From: Enterovirga sp. | Lineage (GTDB): Bacteria; Pseudomonadota; Alphaproteobacteria; Rhizobiales; Beijerinckiaceae | Length of the DNA stretch: 10,010 bases | NCBI GenBank assembly: GCA_028290385.1 | Contig: JAQGJZ010000341.1 | Coordinates: forward strand, 1-10,010 | Direction: 5' to 3' | Shown here: positions 8,287 to 10,010 of the stretch, piece by piece | Layout of the letters: each line of letters starts with the position of its first letter | How positions within the stretch are numbered: the first letter of the stretch is position 1 | Notes under the pieces: generated by a model | Told to the model about the DNA's origin: nothing | The model's database searches: none | The model's input: the letters and a program-made list of their open reading frames with translations, nothing else | Translations under genes and position numbers: made by a program

Positions 8287-10010
8287 CGCTTGACGCCCCA
8301 GGCGTTGAGCTTCGCCATCAGCGGGAAGGGGTTCTGCGGCGGCTCGAACCGGGGCACGATCGGCAGCATCGGGGCGATCCGCTCGAGGATGCGCCCGCTC
8401 GTCTCGCCGGCGTTCCAGGCCGCGGTGGCGTAGCCGTAGGTCTCGGGCGCCGCCTTCGGCTCGTCATAGACCGTGACCAGGAGGTAGCGCGGCTTGTCGG
8501 CCGGGAACGTCGCCATGAAGGTCGTGAACAGGCGGTCCTTTGAGTAGCGGCCCCGGACGACCTTCTCGGCCGTCCCGGTCTTGCCGCCCACGAAATAGCC
8601 CGGGATCGCGGCCTTCGCGGCCGAGCCGATCGACCCGTTGAGGCGCATGATGTAGCGCATCGCCTCGCTCGTCTCGGGCTTGATGACCCGCGGCGATTCC
8701 TTGCGCGCATCCGCCTCGGACCGCTTCAGGAAGGTCGGCTTCACGAGGAGGCCGCCATTCACGAGCGCCCCGACCGCGGAGGCGGCCTGCATGGGCGTCA
8801 CCGCGACGCCGTGCCCGAAGGAGATCGTGATGGTGTTCAGCTCGCCCCATTTCCCGGGCACGATCGGCTGCGCATTCTCCGGGATCTCGGTCACGAGCCG
8901 GTCGAGCTGGCCCATCTTCTTCAGAAAGGCCTTGTGGCCCTCGACGCCCACGGCCAGCGCCATCTTAGCCGTGCCGATGTTCGAGGAATGCACGAAGATC
9001 TCGGGCACGGTCAGGACGCGGTGCGTCGCGTGGTAGTCGTTGATGGTGAAGCGGCCGTATTTCAGGCTCGAACGGGCATCGAAGCTCGAATTGATCGTCG
9101 CCTTGCCGGAATCCAGCGCCATCGCGGTCGTGAGCGCCTTGAAGGTCGAGCCCATCTCGAACACGCCGACGGCCATGCGGTTGATGCGGTCCTTCTCCAG
9201 CGCATCCACCGGGTTGTTCGGATCGAAATCGGGCAGCGAGACGAGCGAGACGACTTCTCCCGGGTTGACGTAGATCAGCATGCTCGCGGCCTCGAGCGCC
9301 CGGAACTGCTCGATGCCCTTCACCAGCTCGTCACGCATCGCGTGCTGGACGCGGAGGTCGATCGACAGCTGCACGGGCTTGAGGTCGGTCGCCTCGAGCG
9401 CAAAGCCGGCTCCGGCGAGATCCTGCAGGCCGCGGCTGTCGATGTATTTCTCCATGCCGGCGATGCCGACATTGTCGATCGACGCGAAGCCGAGCACGTG
9501 CGCGCCGGCCGGACCGTTCGGATAAACGCGCTTCGCCTCGGGCACGAAACCGACGCCCGGGATGCCGAGGCGGTGGACCTCCGCCTGCTGCTTCGGCGTG
9601 ATCTCGCGCTTCACCCAGACGAAGCCCCGCCGCTTGTTGAACTTGGCGCGCAGGTCACGGGCGTCGAGGTCGGGCAGGACGGCCGTCAGGAGTTCGACGG
9701 CCTCGTCCTTGTCGATGATGTTGCGGGGCTCCGCGAACACGGAGACGGACCTCACGTCGGTCGCCAGCACCTCGCCGTTGCGGTCCAGGATGTCGGGCCG
9801 GGCGGCCGAGATGGAGGCGCCCGCAAAGCGCCGGATGCCTTCCGGCTCTGCCGGGGCGATCCCAAGCAGCGCGAGGCGGCCCAGAATGAGGCAGAACAGG
9901 CCGAGGAACGCCAGCGTGACCCAGCCGACGCGGCTTCCGCTCTTGTCGAGCCGGAGCCGGAACAGCTCGCTGAACTGGGCCCGCAGGTACCCGGCCGCGC
10001 GGCCGCGCGG
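8283..10010 (-). CDS. ftsI: Peptidoglycan D,D-transpeptidase FtsI / PBP3 (5' end outside window)
   Basis: Class B penicillin-binding protein that crosslinks septal peptidoglycan in the periplasm as partner of FtsW. The frame stays open to the right edge, giving 575 visible residues; the start codon is outside and probably only a short, basic cytoplasmic leader is missing. Numbered from the visible end, an Arg-rich stretch (about 1-27) precedes a single membrane anchor (about 28-51, WVTLAFLGLFCLILGRLALL). Next come RPDILDRNGEVLATD (71-85), the start of the pedestal domain, and then the transpeptidase domain. Its three active-site motifs are intact: Ser288-Thr-Phe-Lys291 (STFK) with the nucleophile Ser288, SSN at 342-344, and KTG at 477-479 within GGKTGTAEK. 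The frame has a GTG at 9770 that could be taken as a start, but the conserved upstream anchor rules it out. FtsL and RsmH usually lie upstream in such clusters. The TGA stop overlaps the murE GTG. Confidence 0.97.
   Translation of the reverse strand, partial: PRGRAAGYLRAQFSELFRLRLDKSGSRVGWVTLAFLGLFCLILGRLALLGIAPAEPEGIRRFAGASISAARPDILDRNGEVLATDVRSVSVFAEPRNIIDKDEAVELLTAVLPDLDARDLRAKFNKRRGFVWVKREITPKQQAEVHRLGIPGVGFVPEAKRVYPNGPAGAHVLGFASIDNVGIAGMEKYIDSRGLQDLAGAGFALEATDLKPVQLSIDLRVQHAMRDELVKGIEQFRALEAASMLIYVNPGEVVSLVSLPDFDPNNPVDALEKDRINRMAVGVFEMGSTFKALTTAMALDSGKATINSSFDARSSLKYGRFTINDYHATHRVLTVPEIFVHSSNIGTAKMALAVGVEGHKAFLKKMGQLDRLVTEIPENAQPIVPGKWGELNTITISFGHGVAVTPMQAASAVGALVNGGLLVKPTFLKRSEADARKESPRVIKPETSEAMRYIMRLNGSIGSAAKAAIPGYFVGGKTGTAEKVVRGRYSKDRLFTTFMATFPADKPRYLLVTVYDEPKAAPETYGYATAAWNAGETSGRILERIAPMLPIVPRFEPPQNPFPLMAKLNAWGVKR
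9993..10008. repeat. Two tandem copies of an 8-base GC-only repeat in ftsI
   Basis: GGCCGCGC occurs twice in direct succession on the plus strand, followed by GG at the window edge. It lies in the codons for the Arg/Gly/Ala-rich cytoplasmic leader of FtsI. The unit is not a multiple of three, so gain or loss of a copy would shift the frame. It may be only composition. Confidence 0.5.

Noticed and set aside
8283..9770. A GTG at 9770 as the start of ftsI
   Set aside because: The frame continues upstream through conserved RPDILDRNGE and a clear membrane anchor to the window edge, so the GTG is an internal valine.
1..10010. Independent promoters or intrinsic terminators inside the cluster
   Set aside because: There is no intergenic space for them. 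I saw no GC-rich hairpin followed by a T run on the minus strand and no convincing promoter pair by eye. Internal promoters inside coding sequence cannot be excluded.

Overview
The window is an uninterrupted stretch of the dcw (division and cell wall) cluster, read entirely on the minus strand. It comes from a GC-rich bacterium, about two thirds G+C by eye. Transcription runs from the right edge to the left edge: ftsI (5' end outside the window), murE, murF, mraY, murD, ftsW, murG, murC (3' end outside the window). The order and close packing match the dcw clusters of Alphaproteobacteria. The proteins look alphaproteobacterial, probably Hyphomicrobiales (Rhizobiales); a Methylobacteriaceae-like genus is only a guess. 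MurE carries the DNPR motif of meso-diaminopimelate-adding enzymes, which fits a Gram-negative cell wall.

Layout, right to left: 8283-10010 is the division transpeptidase FtsI/PBP3, lacking only a short N-terminal piece. 6751-8286 is MurE, 5333-6754 MurF, 4249-5331 MraY, 2854-4245 MurD, 1711-2850 FtsW, 581-1714 MurG, and 1-584 the N-terminal 194 codons of MurC. Every junction is either a 4-base stop/start overlap (ftsI/murE as GTGA; murE/murF, ftsW/murG and murG/murC as ATGA) or a gap of 1 to 3 bases. No intergenic region is large enough to hold another gene, an independent terminator or a conventional promoter, and no stretch over 300 bases is without a gene. I see no tRNA, rRNA, mobile element, CRISPR array or attachment site.

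Together the genes make most of the lipid II pathway plus the septal synthase. MurC, MurD, MurE and MurF build UDP-MurNAc-pentapeptide in the cytoplasm. MraY moves the phospho-MurNAc-pentapeptide onto undecaprenyl phosphate (lipid I), and MurG adds GlcNAc (lipid II). FtsW polymerises lipid II at the septum, and its partner FtsI crosslinks the glycan. All visible catalytic motifs are intact.

This is a conserved housekeeping region and I found no undescribed system in it. The points worth a second look are modest: the uncertain murE start with a 19-base palindrome inside the candidate leader, the fully coupled gene junctions, a Ser-for-Asn variant in the MurE P-loop, a short tandem repeat near the ftsI 5' end, and a small group of GANTC sites in murD.
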